NCBI RefSeq assembly: GCF_918797505.1
Contig: NC_092801.1
Span: 13,640,001 to 13,704,000, forward strand
Reading direction: 5' to 3'
Source of the DNA: Bemisia tabaci
Taxonomy: Eukaryota; Arthropoda; Insecta; Hemiptera; Aleyrodidae
DNA length: 64,000 bases
This document shows, piece after piece, positions 35,301 through 45,860 of this stretch; positions within the stretch are counted from its first letter, which is position 1; each line of letters opens with the position of its first letter. A model generated the notes under the pieces. It searched no databases. It worked only from the letters and a program-made list of their open reading frames with translations, and was not told where the DNA came from. A program made the position numbers and the translations under genes.

Positions 35301-37469
35301 TGCAAATGCTGTTTCATGCTCTTTGAAAAATGCATGTTTACATCCTGTTGAATCAGCTCAGCTTAGCATGTAAAATGCAATTAAAACTGTCGAGAGGTGA
35401 TTGTTTTTCACGGAGAGTACCAAGTTTGAATTTTATTTGAAATATTAGTGAAAGAAATGCTTGACCTTGTGAGACAAACTAGCAAATATCTTGTGAAGAT
35501 CAACACCATAATATATGGGTTTACAAATGAAGTAAAAAACAGGTGAAATTTTAAAATTTTTCAAGCAAAAATTGTTTTTAAACCTAAATTTGAAGCTCAG
35601 TAAATTTTTCAATTTCAAAATCATAAATTAGTAGTGTATATTTTTATTGTTTTTTAATTACTTTTGATTCAGAGCCAAGAGAAAGAAATGAAACCCCTGG
35701 TAATCTTGTATTTATTCACTTTGTGCACTATTTATCACGCAAATAAAAGTTATTGTAACTTATTTTGAAAAGCGTGGTAAGCTATTACTCCTTATTTTAT
35801 ATATATTTCCTTATTTATATTCTTAATTTTCGTTTCAGGACAAGCTGATCGAATTAGAAAGATTTGCCAAGAAGAAAACGGTAATTTATTATTCACACCT
35901 CGCCTGTATACTGCATCAGAGTGGAGTTCTGTGCTGACAGTTGAGAATTTCACGTCTTTACCTGCCTATCAGTCTCGCACCTTAGTTTTCACGTCGCAAG
36001 TTCAAACTGCCGAGCATGAAGGAGATAAAACCTGCGAATGGGTAAGTATTTTTTCATAAATATCTATGTAAATGTTTTTGATGATAATTTTGACCACAAA
36101 AGAAAGGTAGACATAATCTCAGGTGACATTGGTGTAATGTATGTGGGTGGACATTCCTATGGGCAAAGGCTATCTTGTCCATGATGACCTCAACTTTGCG
36201 AGCCTGTAAGCCAATCTTAGTAAAAATCAGTAGCACTACTGTCCTTGAAAATTTTTTCCTGGACCTTAATGGACGAATCTAAAATCTTTAGTTTATACTA
36301 AAACTTAGTAGCAATATTTCATTGACAAAGTTTAACCTCTATCTTTCAGACTGAGTGTTAGTATCTTTAGCATTGTGCTTAAAATTTCAGTGTACAACTG
36401 AAATTCTCAATACTGAGGGAAAAAGCTCATTCCATTACGTTATAGGTTCAGTTGGATCCATAACAGTATTTTTTTCTTTGAGGGAATATCCTGCAGGAAT
36501 GAGCTTTTTTCTCTCTTTTAAGGATTTTAGGTGTGAATTGAATTTTTATGCACTTTGGTAAAATCACTAAAACTGTGTCTAAAAACGACTCATGCGTTGA
36601 TCTCCAATCTGTCTGTATATTTTTCAGTTTAAATGTTAACGTTTAGTCAGAAGCCAACCTATCTGTGATTATTCTGTTAGAGAGTTATAAGTTAGTAAAC
36701 AGTGTTTTTTCCTCTCATGCGATGTGTGTTTTAAAGAAGAAGCTGAAGGTGGATTACCAGTCATAACTGAAGGATTGATTCTTAAGGTTATCAGTTAGAA
36801 CAAATGATAAGGATTGCGAAGGAGAGTGTACAGCTATTCCTGCAGAAAAAAATAAATAAAAATAAGGAAAATTAGGGTAAAGTCCGTAGTTGACTTACAT
36901 TGATCATATCTAAAAAGGCATTGAAGGTGTTTTCACAATTTACATCCCAAAATTAATCTTTATTTTACATAATTTTGTTTATATTTCAGGTAGTCGATTT
37001 TTACCCAAAAGGCATCTGGTTCCAAAAGTGCTACCTTATCGTGTGGGAAGGCACCATCAATCTTCCAGAACTAATCTTAAAAACAGTGCGGCTTTCGATC
37101 ACCTGCAAAGACCCGCCATGCAACCCAGATGATCTTCGGGTGAAAATAGGCATCCTGATAAGCGGCGTTCAAGACGATGTAGAGCATATAATGTGGACGG
37201 TGCAGAAGGTGTATCGGTTCAATGACGAGGAGCGACTTTTGAATTTCGATGACCTCATGTCCTACGCAGAACTCAACGACAATTTGAACCTCTTGAATAG
37301 GGAAGCCCACTCATCAGACCAGGATAGAAGTAAAAACAAGGAATCCACTTCCGGAGACCAAGACAAGAGTAAAGTCTCACCGTTTTTAGTCGGCCCAAAT
37401 AGAGATACATTGAAAATTCATATTTCTGTTACTCCGCTGTTCAGACACTCGGGTACCGAGCCGATTTAG
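29129..37469 (+). CDS. BTBD17/Tango10-like BTB-BACK protein (8 coding exons)
   Basis: Exons 29129-29206, 29565-29705, 30440-30619, 31910-32029, 33008-33144, 34885-35111, 35839-36041 and 36990-37469; 1566 nt, 521 residues plus TAG, with all junctions GT-AG and in phase. An acidic N-terminus (1-26) leads to a BTB/POZ domain (about 35-135: NDVSLLVGGHEYPAHKLILC, then YLYTGRIRI), a BACK-type helical region (about 140-250: NHIAQAF, WFQYTLSLG, VVVNEISLYSCVVRWLEIQE) and a C-terminal beta-rich region (about 300-521: WVVDFYPKGIWFQKC). This order and the motifs fit vertebrate BTBD17 and Drosophila Tango10, which I recall as a putative Cul3 adaptor with circadian and secretory-screen phenotypes. No signal peptide is visible, unlike the annotation of human BTBD17. 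Galectin-3-binding-protein-type BTB-BACK proteins are the alternative, but they carry an SRCR domain that is absent here. Confidence 0.9.
29459..29477. repeat. G19 homopolymer in BTBD17-like intron 1
   Basis: Nineteen consecutive G on the plus (sense) strand, about 90 bases before exon 2. It could form a G-quadruplex in the pre-mRNA. Confidence 0.9.
29565..29705 (+). CDS. BTBD17-like coding exon 2 (BTB domain, first half)
   Basis: Encodes FDNSNSVLLKIASLYAEKLM, then NDVSLLVGGHEYPAHKLILC and ASSEVFS. The D-V-x-L-x-V-G-x-x-x-x-x-A-H-K-x-x-L pattern is the canonical start of a BTB/POZ fold. Both ends are phase 0. Confidence 0.95.
30082..30336. mobile_element. 255-bp inverted-repeat element in BTBD17-like intron 2
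   Basis: The ends ATTGTTTTACTCACTTTTT and AAAAAGTGAGTAAAACAAT are perfect 19-bp inverted repeats. The inside is richer in CpG (about 30155-30205). It resembles other MITE-like elements of the window but is a different family. Confidence 0.75.
30440..30619 (+). CDS. BTBD17-like coding exon 3 (BTB domain, second half)
   Basis: Encodes VMLMNPQWSESRESKVVLKE through FGKFLTYLYTGRIRI and LGLADKYNVK. The F-x-x-F-L-x-Y-L-Y-T-G and L-A-D-K-Y signatures complete the BTB domain. 180 nt, phase 0. Confidence 0.95.
31910..32029 (+). CDS. BTBD17-like coding exon 4 (BTB end / BACK start)
   Basis: Encodes DLIYLCLDYMCNHIAQAFVH and NQLISWFQYTLSLGHYQVAL. The L-x-x-x-C-x-x-Y-M pattern ends the BTB domain and the helix with Trp-Phe-Gln-Tyr belongs to the BTBD17 family. 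120 nt, phase 0. Confidence 0.94.
32313..32349. repeat. T37 homopolymer
   Basis: Thirty-seven consecutive T on the sense strand in intron 4 of the BTBD17-like gene. It could be the poly(A) trace of a minus-strand retroposon, but no body is recognisable next to it. Confidence 0.85.
33008..33144 (+). CDS. BTBD17-like coding exon 5 (BACK region)
   Basis: Encodes VCENFLKWNLEKVSE, then LLQHNDLVVVNEISLYS. The C-x-x-F-L-x-W-N and L-x-x-x-D-L-V-V-x-N-E pattern is a BACK signature. It ends with two carried bases (TC). Confidence 0.93.
33199..33337. mobile_element. 139-bp inverted-repeat element
   Basis: Ends TGGACTGCATTCTGCAATTT and AAATTGCAAAATGTAGTCCA are inverted over about 35 bp, including the GGAACTATA block. 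It abuts the next element with 2 bases between. BTBD17-like intron 5. Confidence 0.8.
33340..33599. mobile_element. Family G element, copy 1 (260 bp)
   Basis: Terminal inverted repeats of about 48 bp: TGGATTGCATTTTGCAAAAA and TTTTTGCAAAATGCAATCCA, extending through GCATTCCAATGT. The terminal motif resembles that of the adjacent 139-bp element. A diverged copy lies at about 53422-53682. Confidence 0.85.
34051..34541. mobile_element. 491-bp nonautonomous element with 8-bp target duplication
   Basis: Ends CAAAGACATTGAATCATGTA and TGTGATTCAATGTCTTTG are inverted repeats. GGTCAGGC flanks both sides exactly (34043-34050 and 34542-34549). The inside is unusually G+C-rich for this window. An 8-bp duplication suggests hAT-like mobilisation. 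BTBD17-like intron 5. Confidence 0.85.
34885..35111 (+). CDS. BTBD17-like coding exon 6 (BACK region)
   Basis: TC+G restores Ser; the exon then encodes CVVRWLEIQERILMAELPAE and IRFPMMTPRQLAQLLLSPLV. Arg-Phe-Pro-Met-Met-Thr-Pro-x-x-Leu matches the BACK core of the family. One base (G) is carried on. Confidence 0.94.
35839..36041 (+). CDS. BTBD17-like coding exon 7
   Basis: Encodes GQADRIRKICQEENGNLLFT, PRLYTASEWSSVLTVENFTS and further to CEW. The FTPRLYT segment begins the C-terminal beta-rich region seen in BTBD17. It ends in phase 0 at GTAAGT. Confidence 0.93.
36990..37469 (+). CDS. BTBD17-like coding exon 8 and stop
   Basis: Encodes 159 residues and TAG. VVDFYPKGIWFQKCYLIVWE and LRVKIGILISGVQDDVEHIM are family-like. 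They are followed by a polar, low-complexity stretch rich in Asp-Gln-Asp-Lys-Ser (two similar SxDQDxSK units) and a final hydrophobic strand. Confidence 0.93.
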   Translation, partial: VVDFYPKGIWFQKCYLIVWEGTINLPELILKTVRLSITCKDPPCNPDDLRVKIGILISGVQDDVEHIMWTVQKVYRFNDEERLLNFDDLMSYAELNDNLNLLNREAHSSDQDRSKNKESTSGDQDKSKVSPFLVGPNRDTLKIHISVTPLFRHSGTEPI

Positions 37470-37739
37470 CTTTTGTTATCCTAATCCATTATGCAGAGTG
37501 TCTTCTTCTCATTACAAGTTGAAAACAATTCCAGAGGAGATGAAATAATTGACTTTGACATGTTAAAGCGAAAGCACGATCCATTTTCAAAAGCTTACCG
37601 GAACTTTTATTATTAGTTTGTACATTGTATCTAGGACTTGATGAAACTAGGAGTTACCAAGACTCATCAGGGATTGAAAAACATTTGAAGGAATCGGATA
37701 ATTGATGTTGTAAACCAAGGAAGTTTTCTCTCTCCTGTA

Positions 37740-37981
37740 CTGCCGTGCCAAGAAAAAACGCCGTATGTTGCCAAATTTCCTTTTATAAAACGCGAATTTC
37801 CTGGTAAACTTATGAAAATTTTCCTCCCAATGTTTTTAGATAATTTTGTTCGCAATTTCACCTAAAGATTCTGAAAATTTAAAGGAAAAATATTCATGAC
37901 CATCCTTGATAATGAACATTTTATCGAAGGAAATTTGGCAACTCTCGAATGTTCATACTGCGTTTTTCCTTAGCTTGGCAG
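37740..37981. mobile_element. Family A element, copy 4
   Basis: CTGCCGTGCCAAGAAAAAAC at the left and TTTCCTTAGCTTGGCAG at the right, with a perfect TGTA duplication (37736-37739, 37982-37985). It lies about 270 bases past the BTBD17-like stop. Confidence 0.9.
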
Positions 37982-40656
37982 TGTAGCCGCACATGAGCAG
38001 TCATTTCAGTTTCTTGGGGGAGTAAATGACTTTGAACGCTTGTTTTTAACAATTTTAGCCTCTTGGCTTCTAGACTTTTTTGTTTTCTCTTTTTCGATTC
38101 ATCTCATGAATTGAATTGAAATAAATTAATTGCAATATTTTATTCCATCAAAATGAGTGAGATATTAAACTGTTGTGTAATATTTACTTAAAGTGCAAAG
38201 AAATGAGAGTATAATTCTGAAGAAAATAAGCTGTTAAGCGTTGGTTGTGCTGTACCTGTTACTTGACTACTTGTTTTTGTTTTTTATTTTATTTTTAATT
38301 TAAATTTCAGTGTTTTAATCAGTTTTGCCTTTTTCCTATTTCTTGTTAATTCTGTAACAATGAAACAAAGGCTCATTTTTTTTTTTATTCAGTTTAATTC
38401 TATTATTTTTCTTTGTTTTTTATCCTCCTGCTTAAGGTTGATACTTAATTTATTCATTGATTTATTTTTATTTACGATTAAATCAAAACCTCGTCAAAGG
38501 TAATATAGGTACAGACATCCTTTGATTCATAAATTGTGATTTTAATTTATGAAGAAATTTTCTAAAGATTCGGCTAACAATGACATTGCAATATGTCATT
38601 TATGTGCAATTGTAGAAATGATTATTCAAACCTATTTCAAGTAGCTAGTCGGATCACAAAGAGGACATACATTTTCCAACTTCCAACAGCAAGGAACGCA
38701 AGGAAAGTGAATTTCTGTTGTTCGATTGTTGTTCATCTTTGTTTATGTGAACCATTGTATTTTAAACTCTTCCTATATGTGACTGTTTGCTTAAAAGGAT
38801 CCTCGTTGCTGAACAATTTGACAAAAAAGCTCTGAAAGTACGAAAGTTGTGACAGTTTGAAGTTCACAATTCAGAAAAAGAAGCCTCAATAAATAGCTGT
38901 TCAAAGTTTTAATCTGTTGTATAAAAGCGTAAAATTGACTTATTTCAATGGAAGTTCATGTTATTCATTGGCATTGAAACAAAATGAATTGCTTGCAACC
39001 TATTCTTTAGGAAATCAGAGGGTGTTTTTCTAACAATTACTGAAATTCTAATTTTTCCATTGAACTTGATAAAAATTGTTCTTCAAAAAAATTTGCACTG
39101 AGATCCTTCCTCTGTAAACAGTCCCTAATGTAAAATGATATTTTAAGAACTTAGTTAATTCGGTCATCACTTGAATCTTTCCAGGTGTGCAGAAAGTTCC
39201 AAACTGCCGACCATTCGCTGCGATCTGGCATTTTTACCTCTTGATTGTATCTTTAATTTGCCCCACCGTGGAATATCTGATTTTATGGCTAAATGCTTTA
39301 TGTCACGGTAAAATGTGTGATTCGCTCTACTCTTACGAGAATTTATCAAGAGTAAAAGAATACGTAAAAGAAGGATAATTATTGCTAAAAATTGTTGAGC
39401 ATTTGCTGCAATCCTAGGATCGCAAGATTTAATATATTCTGCACTCCTGAATCTTTTTAATTCATACTATCTCGTTACCGCACCTGTTTGCTATTTCGCC
39501 ATTACCTCATAGATGAGCGCTTACTTACACTTGTACAAGTGCAATGATAAAATATGAACTCAAAATGTGTAATATTAGTCCCTTCTTTTGTAGTGTGAAC
39601 CGCGGTTCGAAATTGCTGTGATTTCACTGTAATTTGTAAAAATGTATTTTTCAAAATGTTTGCCTTCTCCACTAATTATCGCAAAGGAATTTGAACGTAA
39701 ACAGCCGGGGCAAATTTTGAAAATTTGGAAAGGATTAGCTACAAGAACGTTTGCCCTGTATTCTAGCTATTCTATTTTTATCACAGCTAAAATATATTAT
39801 ATTTTTGAACTAATTATTTTTATCAATAAAAGTTTCGTTTTCATTAAAGTGCGTTCCTTGCTTTGTCTTTTTCTTGAATATCCCCTCATTGGTGACTCTT
39901 ATATTCAGCACCCCAGAATACTTTCATGAGGCCATTCCTCTAGAGAGAAGGTACTTGAGCATTGTAAAATGAGAACATTAAATTTGCATGAGATCTGTAA
40001 GTGTATTGCGGCCTCAGTCCATCTTTCCATATTTTGAGAGTACCACCTTGTAAATTGTGTATTATTCACAACTAAGTATATTGAAACGATGAAACAATAC
40101 GAGACAAGCCTTCTCTCAATCATACAGCAGGTATATCGCATTTCAAATTTCGATGTCTCATCACATGGAAAAAAATGGATTGCTGATTTAACAATTAAAT
40201 TGTTACCTTTAAAATATGTCCGACATGTTTCAAACGTACATTTTACAATAGTGGAAAGCTATTTTAACCTCCTTAAATTTTATTTTAAAAAATAGCCGAG
40301 AAGGGTTTCCTAATACGAACATTTTAACAATTGTTGAAAAATGTTCTGAAAGGTTGTTGCTTGTAGGGAGAATATTACTATGCGACATTTAAATTGAAAC
40401 GGAGCGGGGGAGGGGAGGGGGTTGTCAGAAAAACTGGCCTTTACCACCTCTAATTCGGGTTTCAATAAAACCTCCCATGCAAAGCGTTGAATATAAATTT
40501 GGCCAGGCCGGATCGGAAAAGTTGACACTTTTCATCTGCCTGGGCGGATAAAGCAACTTCGGTTTTCATACAAGGAGATCAAAGAGGTGAACTCAGCTGA
40601 AACAGGGTCTAAATTAGTTTAGGTTCACCTTGTAAGTAAATCTCATGAACATGAGG
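37982..40656. other. intergenic, nothing recognised
   Basis: AT-rich sequence downstream of the BTBD17-like gene, including its possible 3' UTR end. Open frames of 60-95 codons have no supporting feature. Confidence 0.45.
38120..38125 (+). terminator. candidate polyadenylation signal of the BTBD17-like gene
   Basis: AATAAA about 650 bases after the stop; a second lies at 38888-38893. If either is used, the family A transposon at 37740-37981 is part of the 3' UTR. Neither site can be confirmed from sequence alone. Confidence 0.3.
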
Positions 40657-40914
40657 ATCGATGGCCGAAGTGTGAAACTACGTATCTTCGTTGGCGACGT
40701 TGCAGACTTCCTGCCATGCTTCGTGGTTTCCTTGAAAAACAAGTCAACATAATTCATCAATAATTTTAGTGATTTTTCTTACCCATCAGCGGAATATTTT
40801 GTAAAAATTTCGAGCTATAAAGTTGGCTTGTTTCTCCTCGAAAAAATAAAATAGAAGCGGACATTGCTAAACACCGCAATGTTGGTACGTGGTTTTAAAC
40901 CTCAGCCATCGATA
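40657..40914. mobile_element. Family B element, copy 5
   Basis: Starts ATCGATGGCCGAAGTGTGAA, has TTGGCGACGTTGCAGACTTC, and ends CCTCAGCCATCGATA. Both ends are well preserved. Confidence 0.85.
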
Positions 40915-41410
40915 TGAAGTCATACACAAATTTCAGAAAAATTTGAAAAGTCGCGGTCATTTGTGACCTTCATTGCCTCATGGGGTATCTCTAAATTCCC
41001 TAGAATTTCCCATTTCATAGCTGTCCATGGCAACAGGAAAGACCATCGTAAAAAGGGTGATCATTGAATTCTCTTATTGATGATTCAAAATTGAAAAATT
41101 GCTCTGAAAGAAAGGGGGTTGACGGAACATGATTGCAAGCATTGAACATTATAACACCGAGGGAACACCTGGGGGAAACTAGAGTCCGGGGAAACTTGAA
41201 CTTCCTCTCGCTGTTGTCACATTTAGTCACATTTGGCAACGTTGCGCAATGATAAAAACAAATAACCTCGACAATTTTGCTCAGTCTCCGAAATTTTCTT
41301 CCAAGCGCCTTGAAGTCGAGTGTCTCGCGTGTTAACGTTGTGCGATGTTTTAAGTTATTATCACAATCAAACAGGAAAATTGCTTGAGGAAGCTCTTGAA
41401 CAACTGTAAA

Positions 41411-41442
41411 ATGGCCGATATCATTCTGGGAGGAATAGAAGG
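41411..41442 (+). CDS. possible first coding exon of an unidentified gene
   Basis: ATG in a good context (TAAAATGG) encodes MADIILGGIEG and is followed at once by a perfect donor, GTAAGTG. No continuation is recognisable in the transposon-rich 22 kb to the right, so this would need a very long first intron or it is chance. It could also be a remnant. Confidence 0.3.
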
Positions 41443-43335
41443 GTAAGTGTCCCTTTCAGTGAGCTGCTTCTGAACTTTTATCATTCATTTCCAACTTGTT
41501 GATTCATTATCATCCATGTGGGTCGTTAAATTATGGTTAATTACACGTGACGAACACCTCACTCTATCTCCTCAGCTTTTTCTGTCAGTGACCTCTCGTT
41601 TTATTCTCGAGTAACATCTAAAATAGGAAAGAGATTTTTGCTCTCGCCCACTTTCCAAAACTCTCACTGTCATGCCATGTGTATGATTTTTAGCCTCCGC
41701 AATGAAACCTCAGTCGGTTCCAATGTGTTACTTCCCGTGTTATGCCAGAAAAATTCGAAGACGTTTCATGTTCATGGAAAAGTTACTTACTGTCAAAGGG
41801 AATCGGTCACATGGTACAACTTGCGTGGGTGAACTTTTTCAGGAAGAGAGGGTAGAGAAGTCCATACTCTATATATGGCCATGTGGAGGCAGCATTGTAA
41901 ACAGCTATTTACGAATTTTAATTTCTATCATTGAATGCTAAAAACCTGTTTCCATAGAAGATAGAGTGTAGGTCTGAAGCAGAGGCTCCTTAAGTCAAAC
42001 AATGCCACAAGATTCTAAGAATTCTGTAGAACAAGCCTCGCTGGTAAATCTCACATGGAAAGATTCTCACTTTCACTTTCCTCTTTTGGATTCTTCTCAT
42101 GAACCTCAGTTTATAAGAGCACTGTCTTATCGTGAGCGAGGATTTGCATTTACATTTCCAAGAAAACATTCTCTCTAAATCTTCTAGTTGTTTTTAAGTC
42201 TTGCATTGATCGCACTCAAGTGCTGACAAAGACAGACATGCAAGATTCACCAATTTGAAGCCATGTCTAATTTCAGATATCCTTCCACCAATATGCATGG
42301 GTTGATTCTGTTCCTCTGGTTTCAATAAGCACCAGGTTTTTCTTTTAAATTTTTTTGTTTCTAATTCTTCTTTACCAATATTTTTGTAAAGTTGTCATCA
42401 GATTTTTGCAGTTTCTGTACGGTAAACAGAGCTGAACTAGTTTATTTTCTAGCAGGTGTTGTACCCCCCCCCCCCCCATCTCCTCAACTCAAAGTCCCTT
42501 GTTTCATGATCTATTTAATTGCAGTAAATTATCAAGTCTTTAAGAAAGGGAGAGTGAGTCATGGTGGGGGGGGGGGGGGTAACCCATTAAGTGTAGTGAG
42601 GAAAGGGTTGTAATTGTAACGAATAGCAAGGAAGAATCCACGGCTGTGCTTGTGATTCAGTTTTTAAAGCATAGTAAAAGTCATAACATACTCTGATGTG
42701 GCAGATTTCTCTCCTTGTCTCAGTAACTAAGGGGAAAGAATGAGTATTATTTTTTGGCATTTTTACTACATAATGTTTCCTCCTCCTGCGAAAATATCAA
42801 AGAGGAACTTTTATTCATTTCTCCTTCAAGAATCAGCAACAACCGAGTTTTCGGAAGGTTGCTAGGACGATGTCTTACTCAGGGATTGTTTTTAATTACC
42901 TACCTATGTCAGACAAATCAATAAAAAATGAGGGAGGAAATGATTTTATAATTTTTTTTAGGATACTGTGTATGCTGTAAGTGGATCATTTTGCCATCAA
43001 GGATAGTGGAATCCAAGCTTAATCAGCCAGTTCAGTCACCTTCAGTGGCATCATTTTAGTCAAACTAAACCTTAAGGGAGGTAGAATCCGTCAGACTATA
43101 AGACCCATGACAAAGGAAGTAATCATCACCTTTCGCCCCCCCCCCCCCCCCCCCCCGTACCCCTGTGATGAATCATAAGGAAGGTGCTTTTTTTATTTTT
43201 AAAACTCCCAATCAATCTAGAACGGATTGAAGGGTAAAAAAAAATTGAGATCCGAAATTTAAATACGTTTAACTGTGTAACGTAAGGGCTGTTGGGAAAG
43301 AACGCAGCTAAATGCCTCACGATTCAACACCTATG
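41443..43335. other. gene-poor stretch, possibly intronic
   Basis: If the 41411 exon is real this is its first intron. It holds C- and G-runs at 42466-42478, 42564-42578 and 43136-43156 (21 C) and no recognised coding. Confidence 0.4.
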
Positions 43336-43549
43336 TTGCTGTGCGAGGGAAGAACGCCGCATTAATCTTCAGGCATCCCCATATTTTCTTCAATAAAAAT
43401 CGACTAAGAAAATTGTGAATGTATCTCATTGAAATTTTCCGAAAATTTTGAACGCGATTTAATCTAAAATATCTGAAAATTTTAAGGAAAAATATGCATG
43501 ACTTATCAACGTTCGAATTTTTGCGCGGCGTTCTTCCCTAGCACGGCAG
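43336..43549. mobile_element. Family A element, copy 5
   Basis: TTGCTGTGCGAGGGAAGAAC to TTCTTCCCTAGCACGGCAG; a perfect TATG duplication at 43332-43335 and 43550-43553. About 40 bp shorter than the family norm. Confidence 0.85.
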
Positions 43550-43585
43550 TATGCACGATTGTGCGTTAAACGTACATGCTGCTGT

Positions 43586-43851
43586 CAGGGTTGCCACAGT
43601 CAGGGAATACCGGGAAATGTTAGGGAATTCTAAAAAGTCAGGGAAATCCTGGAAATGTCAGGGAAAAATCATCAAATCACCCATTTGCTTTTTCGAGTGG
43701 GTTTGACGTTTCGAACAACAAATTTTGCCCGAAAACTATTTCTAATTGTGTCTTTTTAAAAATATGGCATTTGTTCAATTGTCAGGAATTTCCCCACGAT
43801 GTGTCAGGGAAATGTCAGGGAATTTAGTTTTCCAAATTTTGTGGGACCCTG
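43586..43851. mobile_element. Family H element, copy 1
   Basis: CAGGGTTGCCACAGTCAGGG at the left and TTTTGTGGGACCCTG at the right, with repeated TGTCAGGGAAAT motifs in both terminal regions. Sequence to its right (about 43852-43990) is a family B right end (TACGAGGTTTCGCTGTTTGG), so it probably landed in a family B copy. Confidence 0.7.
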
Positions 43852-43990
43852 ATTCTATAAAAATTTCAAGCTTTCCTGGCTTGCTCTCTCTGAAAAAATG
43901 AAACTGAACGAAATGGAAAAAAAAAGGAACGAAAGTTCGGAAACCCCGCAATGAGCATACGAGGTTTCGCTGTTTGGCCATCGAATTTAT
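43852..43990. mobile_element. Family B right-end fragment
   Basis: AAAATTTCAAGCTTTCCTGG, then ACCCCGCAATGAGCATACGA and GTTTGGCCATCGAA match the right part of family B. The left half is not seen. Confidence 0.55.
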
Positions 43991-44504
43991 TCACGTCTCT
44001 TACGATCGGATCGACCCCTTACCTGGGACAACAACATCTCCAGAAACCCGAACGCATTGTGATTTCAATAAATAAATAAACGATCGGCGTACAACTCGTT
44101 ATGTAATGACTGTACGAGTTTCATTGTGAGCATGTTTCCAAGGGGCTTCTGAATCACCTAATCCGCTCTCTGCCCGCCAAAAAGTCTTATCTTCGACTCG
44201 CAGTCGCCGATGTCTGTCTCGACGGCCAAGTCTCTCGAGATTTCCGGAGGCCGATTTCGAGCCCACTCCAAATGAAAAGCAGTCGACATCGGCTGTCATG
44301 TCAATCGCGGGCGAAGCGAACCGTTCTGCCGTGTTAAGGAAGAACGCCGTAAGTCCCCTCGGAAGTTGTCGAAGTTCGTTTGATAAAACACTTTTTCTGG
44401 GAGACTTGCGAATAGTTTGATTTTCAGAGAATTTTCTCGATTAATTTTAATCTCAATTAGATCCCTAATGGGATTAGTTGACTCCTTGCACTGAAACAAA
44501 AATG

Positions 44505-45094
44505 GGAGGGTATGGATTCGATCGACATAAATCGATCGAAAAATGAAATCGTGAATCGATCGACACCGATTCGATCGACAATTAATTTAAGAACACCCTT
44601 ATCGATTCGATCGACATGAATGGATCGAAAAATGAAAACGTGAATCGATCGACACCGATTCGATCGACAACCGTGAATCAATCGACAAACCCGTGACTCG
44701 ATCGACAAACCCGTGACTCGATCGACAAACCCGTGACTCGATCGACAAAACCGTGAATCGATCGACAAAAGCCGTGAATGGATCGACAAACCCGTGAATC
44801 GATCGACAAACCCGTGAATCGATCGACATACCCGTGAGTCGATCGAATCGGTGTCGATATCAATTCATGTCGATCGAATCGATACGGGTGTTTTTGAATT
44901 AACTGTCGATCGAATCGGTGTCGATCGATTCATGTCGATCGAATCACGTTTTCTTTTTTCGATCGATTCATGTCGATTGAATCGACACCGGTTTTTTAAC
45001 AATTTGTCGATCGAATCGGTGTCGATCGATTCATGTCGATCGATTCACGTTTTCATTTTTCGATCGATTCATGTCGATCGAATCCATACCCTCC
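44505..45094. repeat. GATCGA-rich palindrome
   Basis: The ends GGAGGGTATGGATTCGATCG and CGATCGAATCCATACCCTCC are inverted. The motif ATTCGATCGACA recurs in both orientations throughout, so the 590 bp can fold in many registers. Confidence 0.9.
44676..44845. repeat. 20-bp minisatellite
   Basis: About nine head-to-tail units of the type CGTGAATCGATCGACAAACC with few substitutions (GTGACT and GTGAAT variants, one GTGAGT). It sits off-centre within the larger palindrome. The periodic open frames here are an effect of the repeat. Confidence 0.9.
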
Positions 45095-45281
45095 ATAAAA
45101 ACGTTACGGGCTTCGTTCCGGGCTCGAAGGCCGAAAGTTCCGGGCGCTGGAGCTGTAGTCTCGATTGCTCCGGGTGCTGCGCCCGGAACTTTCAGCTTCT
45201 GAGCCCGGAACGCCGACGGCATGTCTATGTAGCCCGTAAGTACGGCTTCCATGGCCTGGGTTTTTTTTCAGTGTATGGACA

Positions 45282-45540
45282 CAGGGTTGCCACAGTCACG
45301 GAGTACCGGGAAATCCCAGGGAAAATGACGAAAATGACAGGGAAACTTTGTTAAATCATTTTTATTTGCTTTCTTGAATGGGTTTGAGGTTTCGAATAAC
45401 TAATGCCTGATAAATATTTTAAACCATATCTTCTTAACCACCTGTCATATCTTCAATTGTCATTGAATTACAGCAAAATGTGGCGGGGAAATCAGAAAAA
45501 TGTCAGGGAGTTTCATCTTCTAAATTCTGTCGCAACCCCG
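45282..45540. mobile_element. Family H element, copy 2
   Basis: CAGGGTTGCCACAGTCACGG, the internal match GGGTTTGAGGTTTCGAATAA, and the right end TTCTGTCGCAACCCCG. It is inserted within family A copy 6. Confidence 0.7.
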
Positions 45541-45559
45541 GGACATTGCCACCCCTTTT

Positions 45560-45860
45560 CCCTGTGGACACTGAGGTATTTCAGGTTCAAACGCAATGCT
45601 TCAGGTGAATGAATCAAAGTCCCCATCGTGTAGCTGATCTTATAAGACACGATTTTTGAGGGTTTTTTTTTTTTTTTTAGCAAAATTCAATACAATTTTT
45701 TTGCGTTGATTGTATAATTTTATTAAAAACCCAACAAAAAAATCTAAAAATTCCGTCAGATGTTTTCCAAGAACAGGCAAGGCAAATGATACGGAGACTC
45801 TCATGATTGGTTGACCGGGGACCTTGTTTTTTAACCTGAAATTTCCGAGTGTCCACAGGG
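45560..45860. mobile_element. 301-bp inverted-repeat element (family L)
   Basis: CCCTGTGGACACTGAGGTAT at the left pairs with ATTTCCGAGTGTCCACAGGG at the right over about 28 bp. Also within family A copy 6. Confidence 0.7.

Larger units (their letters stand above)
44489..45273. mobile_element. composite foldback with CACTGAAA ends
   Basis: The boundaries CACTGAAACAAAAA (left) and TTTTTTTTCAGTG (right) are inverted. Inside are a GATCGA-rich palindrome with minisatellite (44505-45094) and a second inverted repeat (about 45103-45240: CGTTACGGGCTTCGTTCCGG against AGCCCGGAACGCCGACGG). No target duplication was found, so the outer limits are tentative. Confidence 0.5.

Noticed and set aside
44457..45354. 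Several Arg/Ser/His-rich frames such as repeated SIDSR/VDRVTG
   Set aside because: They are translations of the GATCGA minisatellite and palindrome in several phases.
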